DNA of 64,000 nt from Nemopilema nomurai (Eukaryota; Cnidaria; Scyphozoa; Rhizostomeae; Rhizostomatidae), in contig ML133400.1 in the NCBI GenBank assembly GCA_003864495.1, positions 1,604,575-1,668,574 on the forward strand, written 5' to 3'. Below, one piece after another: positions 23,201 to 52,964 of the stretch. Position numbers and translations under genes: made by a program. Under the pieces are notes generated by a model. It was not told the origin of the DNA. It did not search any database and was given only the letters and a program-made list of their open reading frames with translations. The stretch's first letter is position 1; each line of letters opens with the position of its first letter.

Positions 23201-25391
23201 TGCTATCAAGCAGCAAGCCCTTTTTATGACACATTCACTTTGCTTCAGTGACAAAAGATTTTCTGAAAAAAAGAGAAAGCAAGTTGCCAATGAACAATAA
23301 AGAAAAAGCAAAATTGAATGGCACCAGCCATATAGACCTGGAATCTTGCCATAAAGTCCTTTTCTTTATATGCAATATATATGAGAAAGCTATGACTACA
23401 ATGTAAATGATGGATCCCCAATGCCTTTCTGAATTGTGAAGGCTTATTGCTAAACTGCCAAGTAAAGATTCATAATCAAATAGAATCATGCCTGGGGGGG
23501 GGGGTGTGTCTCTAGAGGACATTCTGCCCAGTCAAAATTTCCAAAACTACAACAATATTTAGAGAATAAGGTTTTCAGTTATTCATGTCTCCCCATGCCC
23601 ATTTTAGCTTTCGTTTAGGAATTTATGACAAAAAACTTTGTAAAAACTTAGGAATTGTTTTAGAAGTGTAGAATATGCAGGATATTTGAATATATTCTGC
23701 TTTTGGATTTTGCTGACTAAACAATGTAGTCAAGTGAACATTACTTCACTTATATTAAAAGTTAAGTAATGTTATCTTAACAGCTGTTGCTGCAAAAGAT
23801 TGCTCCATAAGCCATCAAACTGAGAACAAACTTTCTAGCAATCTATAATATGATATAGGCCTACAGCTTTTATTATATTTATAGATGAACATTGCAAATA
23901 ATTTATACAATTAAGCCCGTTTTTGCCCATGAAAATCAATCTTACAAATATGAAATTCCATGTCAGTGGAACGTTTTGTCCAAGATTGAAATGGGTTGCT
24001 ATTTGTTGATTATATTTGAGAGTGTTGTCCAATAAAGAGGAAAACATGCTAGAACTTACTTAGGGCTTTTGATCCATTGGCATTTTCAAACTGGGGAAAA
24101 AGCAAAAAAGTAAATTAACACTGCCACATATCAAATGTAAAACAATTGGTGTTAAAACAAGCAGGAATTAGTTTTCAAGAGAGCCATCAGACAACTCTGG
24201 ATATGTCCAAATAAAATCCACTGAGGGCTAGCTTAGACATTTTCAGGGAAATAATTTAGTTCTTCAAGTTTATGACTTTGCTTTCCTTAAAATCTGGTCT
24301 GAAAATAATTCAGTCGAAACCTAAGGATTGCAAAATTGTGTAAGAGATTTAACATCTAAACATCTTAACATGGTGGCATTTTCTTGCATGAAATAACAGC
24401 CACCAGTTAACAGCTTATTTACTTATTTCAGTCTGAGAGGGGGGCTTATTAAAGGGGCGCCTATTAAAAAACTCAAAGTAAAAGTATACTGCCTGGTATA
24501 AATTGCAAAGTCTTTTAGAGACATTCAAAGCACATTTGAGAAAGAAAGCCATGATTCTTAGGTACTCATTTGAAACTAGAAATTGGAAGCATTTAAAGTA
24601 AACACATTATAAGCTATCATTGAACTCTAAAATTTAATGCTTTTTGAAATCTCTGGCTAACAAAGAGGGGCTTAATAGAGTGGGGGGGGAATATTCAAAT
24701 TTGTGATCGATAAGTGTGGTGGTTTAATTGATAGGGGGGTTAAAAGAGAGGGGGCTAAAAGAGAGGGGGCTTAATAGAGCTTTTACGGAGTCAATTGATC
24801 ATAAGATAATTTTTTTAAAAATGTAAGATAGGTGGCGATACTGCAAAATTATTTACAGTCTTGTCTAAGATTATTAAATGCATTATCTATTCACGGCTGT
24901 ACGACAATATCAATAAACAGTTTCATTTCAAATATTTCCTATTGAAAACGTTTTATGAAATGCAATGGATTGATTTGCGTTATGATGAAATGAATCAATA
25001 AAAAAGATGGAAATAAACTTTAAAAAAGTTACTCGATAAAAAAGCTAATATTCAACTTTATAACCTCTTTTCCAAATGACTTTGCTCCTCGAGAAAGTCT
25101 TTCAAGACATCCCAATGCAAGCTCGGTTGACGCTGTTTTGTTTTGGTCTGCTGCGTAGGAGACATCACGTGTTACTTGACTGCGACGGCCTAAACTGAAT
25201 TCATTCAGCAGCGACAGAAGATAGCTAATGCCACCTTTTGCAACTACGGTTTCCTTAATACTATCCTTTTTTAACAGCTTAAAAAGTTTGTTAAGACCGT
25301 ATAAGACGTTATTGTGTGGTTTTGATGACAAATAAATACATATTTGGTCGATTTCATCCTTCACTTTCATCTCCAGTTTACAGTCGTTCAT
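20218..25391 (-). CDS. ARMC5: ARMC5, armadillo-repeat BTB protein, 4 exons
   Basis: In mammals ARMC5 is a CUL3 substrate adaptor that targets RPB1 of RNA polymerase II for degradation; loss causes adrenal hyperplasia. Exons: 25391-25065, 24090-24060, 23262-21695, 21393-20218, giving about 1033 aa (human 935). Armadillo repeats fill the first two thirds: an N-terminal helical part in exon 1, then TLWSICQNAVLIDYAV, CLCAMEAVNRSRMRTSGAL and FVCFLFDDSSLDVMLRAGLL, matching the CREAINRARLRDAGGL region of human ARMC5. The BTB domain lies at about residues 790-860 (LCSVSPVFAAMLSGNF, VVLLHYVHGCD), with a BACK-like C-terminus. The first ATG in frame is at 25391. The frame is open further upstream with no ATG, so an upstream exon is possible. 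The exon 3 donor is ambiguous: only TTG|GTTCCT at 21695 keeps frame, although AG|GTTGGT at 21699 looks stronger. Confidence 0.9.
24425..24790 (+). repeat. G-rich 'GGGGCTTA' interspersed repeat in ARMC5 intron 1
   Basis: Two G-rich arms (GGGGGGCTTATTAAAGGGG near 24440; GAGAGGGGGCTAAAAGAGAG and GGGGGCTTAATAGAGC near 24745-24780) flank an AT-rich centre. The arrangement matches the repeat at 12470-12900, so they are copies of one family. Confidence 0.6.
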
Positions 25392-26833
25392 TCTAACATC
25401 GTCACCACCCAAACTCAAAAGTTCGCCGTTGTTGTTGTTGCTGGGACGAAGGAAAACAAATTGGTCAAGGCCTCTGCTAAATGGTGAGGAAAATGTCTTA
25501 ACCCTCTTTTTAGGGTAGGCCTACAACATATGAAATTCAAAGAATTACTATGTTTTCACTGTTTATGCAAAACGAGGGTCACAATTAATAAGACATTTAT
25601 CGATTGTCAGTGAATCGTTTATAACTGTAAACCTTTAAATTCGACATATTTTTTCATATGTGGCTTATTTCAAAGCAAAGCATTCTGGCAACTCAAATAA
25701 GCCGATGTTTGAGTAGATTGATTTGAATCCAAGGTTAGAGTACTGGAGGTCCACATCAGCATTTACTCCTAACCTACATAGCCAAATATAATATGTATGC
25801 TTATGGTCGTAGGAAACGTTTTAAATCCTAAACGTACTGTATTTGCAACGGTTTCCATGCATATAATACCAAGAAACTTAAGCACATTCACTTGGGTATT
25901 GATTGTCTAATTTCAGTCTTAAAGCATACGGGGAAGTAGTTTCATAAATTGTATTTCTTCCATTATGCCTTTTAACCTGGTACTGGTACCTCTTGTACTT
26001 CACTAAGAATCAAGAACTTTGATCTAGTTGAGATGCACCATTTTCTTGATACCTCACTATCATCGACTTTGCCAGGTTTTTTTAATTACAACCATTTTTC
26101 TACCATTTTGGGTAGTAGATTCTCCATTCACCGGGTATATCCGATTTTGTTATTAAGGGATCGGTAATCTTCCGAATTTCGACAAAAACTATACAAAAAT
26201 TCCAAAACCAAATTTCTTTAGATACATCGCTCGCACACACTTAAATCGCTAAAGCAAAATTATCAACTTCCTCCCAAACAGAAAAAGCACAAGCCAAGAT
26301 TTAAGAATGACAGAAAAAATTTTGTTCAGATTTCCATGCAATGCAGATTGAAAAAGACCCATTATTATCAACAATTTATTTGAAGTTCACCTTACATGGA
26401 TGCCATCAGAAAGACAGAGACGAATAAAAATGATCAATTTATCAAGACTTTACAAGACAGAAGCACAAATCAAAAAGCATCAAGTTAAAATTTAAAAGAT
26501 AGATAGCGCGATAGTGTTTAATTAAAGAAACTGTTAAGGCAACGCGCATGCCCAATTAAAGATGTGTGACGTCACAAAAACGCAAACAAAAAAGAGCATT
26601 TAAATGCCATGCAACGCTTATCTTTAAATGGGCATTTCCTTGGGTGAACCCTTTTCGGGTACTCACTGAGTGTTAACTGGAAACCAATCAACTCGCCAAA
26701 CATCAACCTAAGGTCACAACATTGGAGGTCACCCGGGTCAAATTTTCGGCCTAGTTGCCCGTGACCTCGCAAATCTAGTCGCTCTAGCGCCTGAGCAGTT
26801 ACTTGCAACGGTAGCGGGAAGGTTCAAACAGTC
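25392..26833. other. Intergenic region between ARMC5 and the SR-protein gene
   Basis: This should contain the ARMC5 promoter and the 3' untranslated region of the SR-protein gene. A minus-strand AATAAA lies at 26380-26375 and a CRE palindrome (TGACGTCA) at 26568-26575. No protein-coding exon was recognised. The SR-protein stop codon is at 26834. Confidence 0.5.
26375..26380 (-). terminator. Likely poly(A) signal of the SR-protein gene
   Basis: A canonical AATAAA on the minus strand lies about 455 nt downstream of the SR-protein stop codon. No better candidate was seen closer to the stop. Confidence 0.4.
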
Positions 26834-29800
26834 TCAGTTATCATCGGCACCATCCCTCTGCGGGGACGCCGAGCGGCTCTTTGATCGAGATCTCGACTTC
26901 GACCGCGACTTCGATCTGGACGCAGACCTTGAGCGTGATCGCGAACGTGACCGCGACCTTCGCGGACTACGCGATGCGGAGCGTCGGGAACTTCTTGATC
27001 TAGATTTACGTGGGCTGCGTGAAGCAGACTTCCGCGGACTGGAACGGGATCGAGAGCGTGAGTAGGAACGATGTCTTGACCGGGATCGGGACCTTGATCC
27101 GGACCGGCTTCGCCTGCCCCTACAAGCAGAGGTAACACATGACGTCATGTACACATCAACTACGAAACTTTGAGTAACATCAAAGGAATGTCCCGTTTTA
27201 AGTATCACACGGGCGGGTACAGTACAGCCTAAACGACATGGAGCGTTTTGAGACTAAATAAAAAAAGGGATTTTTCGCCATGCCACATAAGCACCCATGA
27301 AAAAAAGCTGGAGATATATTTTTGTTGTATTTCTTACAGAAGGATCAAAATGAATCAAAAATCATCTTGCACTTTTAGTAACTACAAGGTGATGGCGAAG
27401 AACATTGAAAAAGGTTACAGTGAAAAAGACATAGAGCCATCAGCCAACAGAAAAATTGTTAAAACATCATTGCCATGTCATTGTTAGTTTCTGTCATTGT
27501 CATCATATCATCATCATGATGGTGTTAATGTTCAAACAATTAGAATTTAGCTGGTGTCCCTCAAAACGATCAAAACCTACCTGGAATAGCTCCGTGAACG
27601 CGAACGAGATCTTCTGTCAGCCTATGAGTAAGGTGAAATAGCAGTGAGCCAAGCAGCACAACTGCACAAGCGATGTTTCAAGCTCGAAATGACATTTATT
27701 GTGGGCAGTGACAATAAAACCGGGAAATGATACTTTTGAGACAGGACAGAAAAAGAAACAGCAGATGCTCGATAGTGTTAAATGAAACGAGAAAGCGGTA
27801 AAGGTTTTGAGTTAGCAGCCAATGATATTGACAAACATATGCGCCAGGCCAGTGGCTAAACTAATAAATGAAAACGATTCAAATATAGCATCAATGACCA
27901 CATCTGGGAAAACCTAAATAAATGACAACAAATAAACTTTGCTGCAGTTATATACATTGTTAAAATGTGAAATTGGCGAGTAAAGTAATTTCTAGACAAT
28001 TTTCACCAAATGTTTAGGAGTAAAACTAAAACATAAATTGAACCATATCAGAAGTCACTTTAAACCAAACCAAATTGTTCTGACTTATTTTATTAGTATA
28101 ACGGTATGATGAAACCAAACCAATGATCCGATTCGCAAACAGAGGGTACAGGAATTACAATTAAGAAAACTGTAGCAGACAACCTTTGAGACTGTTGGGT
28201 TATTCAGACAGGGTACATTAGAAACTGCACTGTTCACCACAGGACAGGAAGAGAACAGAAAAGCGAACAAACCCTTACCTCTACCATACGTATACGTTTG
28301 CCATTCAATTCTGTGCCGTCAAGCTTTCTTACGACATTCTTCATATCTTCAAATGATGCAAAGCAAATGATTCTGTTGATCAAACAAGAAAAATTAGCCT
28401 TCTTCCAAAAGTTGGAGAGCTGAATGACAAAATTGATGTACAACATACTTCATACTTGGGGTAATAATATGGATGTTTTACAACAAAAACGACAAGCAAA
28501 ACTTCAGATAAATTTCATTCTGTGACCAATTAGAGTTAGTCGGGAAAAGCACTGCAAAAAATTATTAACAGATCCAATAGTATGCAAATACACAGGCAAC
28601 ATAATTGAAACATCTGTCTCAATATTTGAGGCTTTTTTCTATTGACACTCTCAAACGTTATGTATATTCTGTGTTGAGTTCTACTAACAAAGAAATTCAG
28701 TTTTTACTCTAAAAGTCTTAAGAAAGTTTTCGTTTTGGAATTACCATTGTGAAGTTTTGTACCGCAAAGCACTTGTTCACAATTGCCAGATTATTAAGAA
28801 GTTTTGACTCTGGGGTCATTATAAACTATGTTACAGAAAAAATAGTGCAAGTTTGTGATATTGTGAGCGAGTAATTGTAGATGGACTTACGCCTCTCCAC
28901 GCTTGTGTTTATGTGCATCAGCATATGTTACTTCCCCAGCTTGACGACAATAGTCCTTCAGATCCTTAAGCAGAAAAACACAAATCCAGGTTTGCAACTT
29001 CTACTATGAGTCACGCGAACCAGCCATACTTACCAACTGAAACTTTCTAACTTGTAAATTTAGGTACCCCAAAAAGTAACCAATGAGATTATAATACCAA
29101 CAAAATGTGGCCATAAAATATTTATTTTCTAACAAAGCATTACAATCTCTTCAGGAAATAACTACTTCTTGTCTAAAAAGTAATATCAAGTTGCTCATGC
29201 AAAAAGCATGCAACAGGAGAATGCCAAATTGGTAAGTTAAAAATAATGCTAAATTATATATGTATGCCCATGTGTTTCTTCATCCAATATTAGAATAATA
29301 TGATACCATTAACACTAAACAATTTTCTGTACAACAAAAGATCAATTATTTTTTACAAATAAGCTTAATGTAAACACCATCAAATAGGGGCTGATGATCC
29401 CATCTCTTCTTCAAATTGAGAAAAGACATCTGAGGTGAAATTCATTTAGCGCATCCCTCAATTTTAGCATTGCTCTCACACACGAAATTGCATCATCAGG
29501 TCTCGAGTGAGATGTTTAGAGCTATGGAAGCTTTGCATCTTTTAGATGGACAGCAATTCATCTGGTCAGATCTTAGAGGTTTGAAACATCACATCTTAGA
29601 GATGATAATCATCACATCTAACAGCGCGTCAATGGCTGAGTATGTTCAGAACATCAGAGCTTCAAATGATAGCCTCGCATCTATTGCATCTCAGTGCCAC
29701 AGGGCTGAAGCAGCCTTTGGCATCAGTCACACTAAAATTGGGAAGGATTATTTATGAGTTATTCAGATTCAACACACCATTTTACCAGGGAAAATCTTTC

Positions 29801-31981
29801 CCTTTGCTCTGTTAAATATATACTTAAAAACAATGAAGCAACTACCCCTCAACAGAACCATGAAAAAGCTACGTTCTTCATAAACATGAGGCTTAAATGC
29901 TATCTAAATGCATCATACTCTCAATGCATCTGTTCACTCACTTTCATGATAAAAATTAGTATCACAAGTAGGAAGAAGACCATAAAAACATTGAAAAGCA
30001 CCTAATAAGCAGGTGATCTGAGAATATAACTAAATATTAAGAATGTTTTGGGAAAGAATATTAAAGCTTGGTGATAGAAATGGTGAAAACTGTGGTTCTT
30101 TTCTTCCCAATATCAAACCATTACAAGCTAAAAGCACCCTATCACCAGGCCATACCAAATGCTGCAATATAAACTTTTTAACTTAATAGTGCTTGAAATG
30201 TGGGAGACAACTAAAGTGAACAGTGTCTCTATAGTGCAAATTGATCATTGACATTTGAAAAAGAACATGTTTGACAATTGAAGCAAGTGAACATGGAGGA
30301 TAGCAATTCAGAAAATCTCACCTGCCAGCTGACTCTTGTTGAGAGGTTTTCCACAATCACCTTATTTGATGTTTTTAGAGGGGGACCATACCTAGTGGTA
30401 AGTGACATCAAATATGATTTATGAGTAGTGACTTCATAATTTCATAACTGAATCTATATGTATACAGCTTAGCTTTCAACTGACTCCTGGTAGAAGTTAA
30501 ATATTTTAAGATAACAAATAATTTGCAGGTTTTGAAAAAGTGTGTCAAATTTAGAGATCTCCTTCACTTAAGAAGTTTTCACTTTAAAAATGTGATCAAA
30601 GGAATGCATTTGGCAGCCTTTTTGTAACCAGAGAGTTATAAAACTTGCTCCAATTCAAAGCAGTTAGCATTTGAAAATATTTATTTAACAGAAAAAGTTC
30701 ATGATGACAAGTCTAAAAATTCAATCACACCAATCGGTATGCCATTGTGGAAATATGGACAGGGATATCTCACCTTTCCAAAGCTCTCTGCTTTCTGCTC
30801 TTTACAACATTTGTAAAAACTCCGCCTCGACCTCGTTCAGTACCCCTTGCATGCTCAATTATGACTCTAAAGAAAAAATTTGAAGTGAACTTTAAACATA
30901 GGACTTCATGCCTAACCATGAGGTTGTTAGTTGGGGTAATAGCAGAAATATCAATAGCAAAAAACACAGTCAGGGCAGAACACTCAAATAGGCTGTAAAA
31001 TCATAAAATCACCGAAATATATTCTATTTATAAATACTAGTTATGAGATACTAGGATGTCTATATCTAAATTTTTAGCTTTTGCTCACCTTTCACCCATG
31101 AATTCTTTACCATTCAGATCATAAACAGCATCATCTGCATCTCTGTAGTCTTCAAAATCCTTAAAAATTAGAATGTATTTGAAATCATTTGAGTGTATAC
31201 ACAATAATAGGTGTCCATTTATATAAATATATTTGAGGAAGATCATTATTTGTTTAAGCAGTGAAAATGGATTATTTAGATTAAATGAACTAGCTCTAGC
31301 ACTCTTCACCAGTATTTAGAGTATATTCATTGATTACTTCTTCATACTTCTATGCAAATGGTGCCATTATAACATTCTTTACGACACTAATAATAAACTT
31401 TCTGGCATCCTTGGGCCTTCTGAGGCCACGAATGACAATTTTACTGATTACAACCATCACCTTCAGCTATTTTCAGTGTACGACGGTTCTGTTTTGTCAG
31501 TTGCATGTACCGACCTTCAAACGAGGTGAATTTTAGATAAGACTAAAAGTTTAGTATTCGGTTATCTGAGCACTTATGGGCAACCTGGAAACTTGACTGG
31601 TAACGCGTCACTTCCCTGCCTCAAACCATCAAACAAAAAGGTCGTACACATTCATCACACCGTTACCAAAAAACACATAACTAAAACCTACGAAACTTGA
31701 CTACATAACTAAAAAGAGTATAATTTACATCCAAGTGAAGTTCATTAATAAAATAATTTAAGACACTAAAAGGTAACAACCCACGAGGTCCTGAAACAGG
31801 AGTAGAATTAGCGCGCGGGCCTACTCACCACAAATCCGTAGCCACTCTTCAAGTTAATTTCTCTCAAGCGACCATACCCTTTGAATAATCTTTCGACATC
31901 CCGCTCACTGGTTCGACTTGGTAGCCTTCCTACGTAAATACGGGGCACTTTGTCCCGCCTGCCTGGTGAGTACCGTGACAT
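26834..31981 (-). CDS. SRSF4/5/6: SR splicing factor of the SRSF4/5/6 (B52) type, 8 exons
   Basis: Nuclear splicing regulator that binds exonic enhancers through its RRMs and recruits the spliceosome through its RS tail. Exons: 31981-31829, 31159-31089, 30866-30774, 30391-30322, 28964-28891, 28372-28279, 27621-27581, 27119-26834 (882 nt, 293 aa). RRM1 contains [25 protein letters not shown], and [18 protein letters not shown] Gly/Arg linker follows. RRM2 is the pseudo-RRM type: [58 protein letters not shown] is the signature heptapeptide of SR proteins with two RRMs. The last two exons code an Arg-Ser tail of about 100 residues ending QRDGADDN. I cannot separate SRSF4, 5 and 6 by eye. It is more likely a pre-duplication orthologue. 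Intron 4 carries a poison-exon candidate. Confidence 0.92.
29480..29731 (-). other. Candidate poison cassette exon in SR-protein intron 4
   Basis: A 252-nt block between exons 4 and 5 is preceded by a good acceptor (pyrimidine-rich CCTTCCCAATTTTAG, cut before 29731). It ends near overlapping donors, the best being GT|GTGAGAGC after 29480. It has higher GC than the surrounding intron. It is full of TGA stops and GATGAT/AAGATG words that resemble splicing enhancers. SR-protein genes are known to limit their own expression by including stop-containing exons that trigger nonsense-mediated decay. Function here is inferred only. The plus strand happens to be open across the same block (29470-29757), with no recognisable product. 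Confidence 0.4.
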
Positions 31982-32391
31982 TTTCAACTAGAATTCAGCA
32001 ACCCTCTTCCTCTATCTCGATTCGCAATGCGGTAATCGTGACGAAATGGATTGTGGGTATATTCATTCTTCCCAGCCTCCTATCGACGTAACACGATCCT
32101 CGATCTGAATTTCACAACTAATTCTATGCCTTATAACCGTTCTGTTAGAGCAATAATTTACATGTCTAAACAGTTTTCAACGGATGGGTGGAAAGTAAGC
32201 GATCACAGTTGAATTGCCCTTCACTTCACTTCAATTCACTTCAGATTAAGCAGCCAGACTAGACCACAGAAACGTAATAAATCTTCGAAACCTACTTCAT
32301 ATTCACAATGTCCAATATTTACAAAGAAACATTTTAAATAACAACACTCCTGACTGAAAAATCCCTTCTAAAATATCGCTTCTTAGAAGCA
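31982..32391. promoter_or_regulatory. Compact spacer: STK36 3' end and SR-protein promoter
   Basis: Only 410 bp separate the STK36 stop codon (32392) from the SR-protein start codon (31981), both on the minus strand. It must hold the STK36 3' untranslated region and at least the core SR-protein promoter. I see no TATA box and no canonical AATAAA on the minus strand. Confidence 0.5.
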
Positions 32392-50969
<18,578 letters not shown>

Positions 50970-51124
50970 CGGTGTTTCAGGCGATGTTTCATGCAATCCG
51001 TGCAATTATGAAGCTGAGATGTGTTTGCTTGTTTTCCGTTGTTGATGCTGTGCTATCCAGGATTTGCCTCGTTTCTGCGGGCGACTTACTTTGTTTTCGT
51101 TATTCACGTGGTTACAACAACAAA
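50970..51124. promoter_or_regulatory. Head-to-head promoter shared by STK36 and POP5
   Basis: Only 155 bp separate the ATG of STK36 (50969, minus) from the ATG of POP5 (51125, plus), so both 5' untranslated regions and a bidirectional promoter must fit here. The stretch has no TATA box. A perfect E-box (CACGTG) lies at 51105-51110, close to the POP5 start. I looked for an RFX X-box, as STK36 is ciliary in vertebrates, and did not find one. Confidence 0.7.
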
Positions 51125-52964
51125 ATGGTGCGAGTGAAGAAGAGGTAAATTCTTGAATTGCTTTGAAACGTCCTTTATCTACATTCTTGGAATTCAAGTG
51201 AACTGCAATTTTTACAGTAGCTTCTTTCTAAAATTCCACTAGCCCTTTGATTGTGCGAAAAAAGAAAGTACGATTTTGTTTCTCGTAACGGTACCTAGGG
51301 AAAGAAAGTATTTTCTAGTTAATATAAACAGATGTTTTATAAGCAAATACATCACATTGAGAGCTGTTCCAAGCCAGAATTTGATAATCAAATTATATTC
51401 TGCATTAATTCTGCAAAAAGATACCTCAGATTCAATCTTCACCCACCAAATCAATCAGTTTATCAGTAGATTCTTCATACATGGAAAGCTCCATTCTTGT
51501 CTAATCAAAGACTAGACTTTATATTTGTGCTTATCAATTAATTTCAATTTAAACTGTTCAAAAGTGTCAGACATTTAAAGACCAACTTATTCTTAGTCAT
51601 AATTTTCCTGAAAATTTTCTCCTCTTAAATATAAAATTTATCTCTTTGGATTTTAGGTACATTGTGCTCAGGTTGCACAGCGAGAAAGGAGAAAATCAAG
51701 TTGTATCTGCAGCATCTGTATATGATGAAATAAAAAAGACCTACCACAAGCTCTATGGCGATTTTGGCATTGCCCAACTAGGGTCATTTGGAGGTCTGCT
51801 GGTTTAATTTTTGTGTTGCTAAATTAATACAAACAGTTGCTAATCAGCATGAAATATCTCTTGCCTACCTAAAACATTTTTTTTTAATTAAAATATTTCC
51901 ATTATCATTATTTGTCATCTATTGCTAAAGATTTCAATCTTTTACAATGTTGCATGTATTTAGCATGAGAATCTTGTTACAAGTTAATCATAAGCTTTCA
52001 TTCTTTCTTTAGCACTATTGTGTTATCATTTCTATGTTTTTCTAAGTCATAACAATTACTTTTATAAACTAGAACATTCTCAATAAAGCCTTCAAGGTTA
52101 ATGTGGTGTTTTGTTGAAATGATCATATCTGTAAAAGAATGCAAAAAGCTATCTTGGTTGTGAGTGGTTTTCATCTCTTTTAGTCAAATACTTTGACCAA
52201 AGTACAAAAATCATATTCATCCAGTGTCACAGAGAAGTGCATAGGCAACTACTTCATGCCACAACATTAGTTAAGATGGTAGAATCAAAGCCAACTAGTT
52301 TTCAAACACTTTATATTGCAGGTAAGAGGGAATTTTAGATGTCACGATATCAGGACAGGATGTTAGATACACAAACTGCAAATAAAGAAATTGTAATTGG
52401 TTGTTGTTGTAATTTCGTTTTGATTGTATTATTTATACAAATAGATAACAAGATATAAATTATTCAATTATATACATGTTAATTTAATCAAATTTGAATA
52501 TACAAAGCAAAGAAACAAAATTTTCTGAATTTACAAAAAAATTGGTAAGCAAGTATGAAAACCTGAAAGCTTCAGATTTTCTGCTGACTTTAGTTCACTA
52601 AATAGGCCATTCCAAATTTGTTGCCCAGTGCACTTAAGATTAAGACTTTTGGAGCCAAAAGTTGTTTGATTAGGCCTAAAATGGACTAAACTACCTGCAT
52701 TAAAATTGTTTGCATTGGTTGTTTTGTTGTTATACCTCTGTTGTTTTTATATTGACTTTATTGCTTGAAATCTATCCAACAAATTGTTGATTATTTAATA
52801 TGTATTCTTTACTGAAGCATTCATGAATGCTTTGATTTTTGTTTCTAGGTACCATGAAGTCATGTCAGAAGTTTCTTTTGAAGCATAGTAAGGAAGAACT
52901 ATTTGATTATTTAATGAAAAGTAAAGAGAGTTCTAATATTTCCCTGCAGACAAACACTTCCTAA
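51125..52964 (+). CDS. POP5: POP5, RNase P / RNase MRP protein subunit, 4 exons
   Basis: Protein subunit of the nuclear RNase P and RNase MRP particles, which process tRNA 5' ends and rRNA. Exons: 51125-51144, 51657-51793, 52184-52321, 52849-52964 (411 nt, 136 aa; human 163). All intron phases match and all junctions are GT-AG. Family features are the start MVRVKKRYIVLRL, DFGIAQLGSFGVKYFD (human GFAVRYLN region), TKIIFIQCHREVHRQL, FQTLYIAGTMKSCQKFLLKH (human TLHVGGTIRTCQKFLIQY), and a short tail ending TNTS. The acidic C-terminal extension of vertebrate POP5 is missing. The start codon was chosen because MVR is conserved and the first exon has a clean AG|GTAAAT donor. Confidence 0.94.

Noticed and set aside
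26568..26575. CRE palindrome TGACGTCA as a promoter of a separate gene
   Set aside because: It sits in the presumed 3' region of the SR-protein gene, and no first exon follows on either strand. The same 8-mer also occurs inside the ARMC5 coding sequence near 20663, so it is not informative alone.
27120..27208. Upstream extension of the RS-tail frame
   Set aside because: The sequence before the TTGTAG acceptor has no RS character, and exon 7 joins in phase at 27119.
29470..29757. 95-codon plus-strand frame in the SR-protein intron
   Set aside because: No family was seen. The minus-strand splice signals and the stop-rich composition fit a poison exon better, so I do not call a plus-strand gene.
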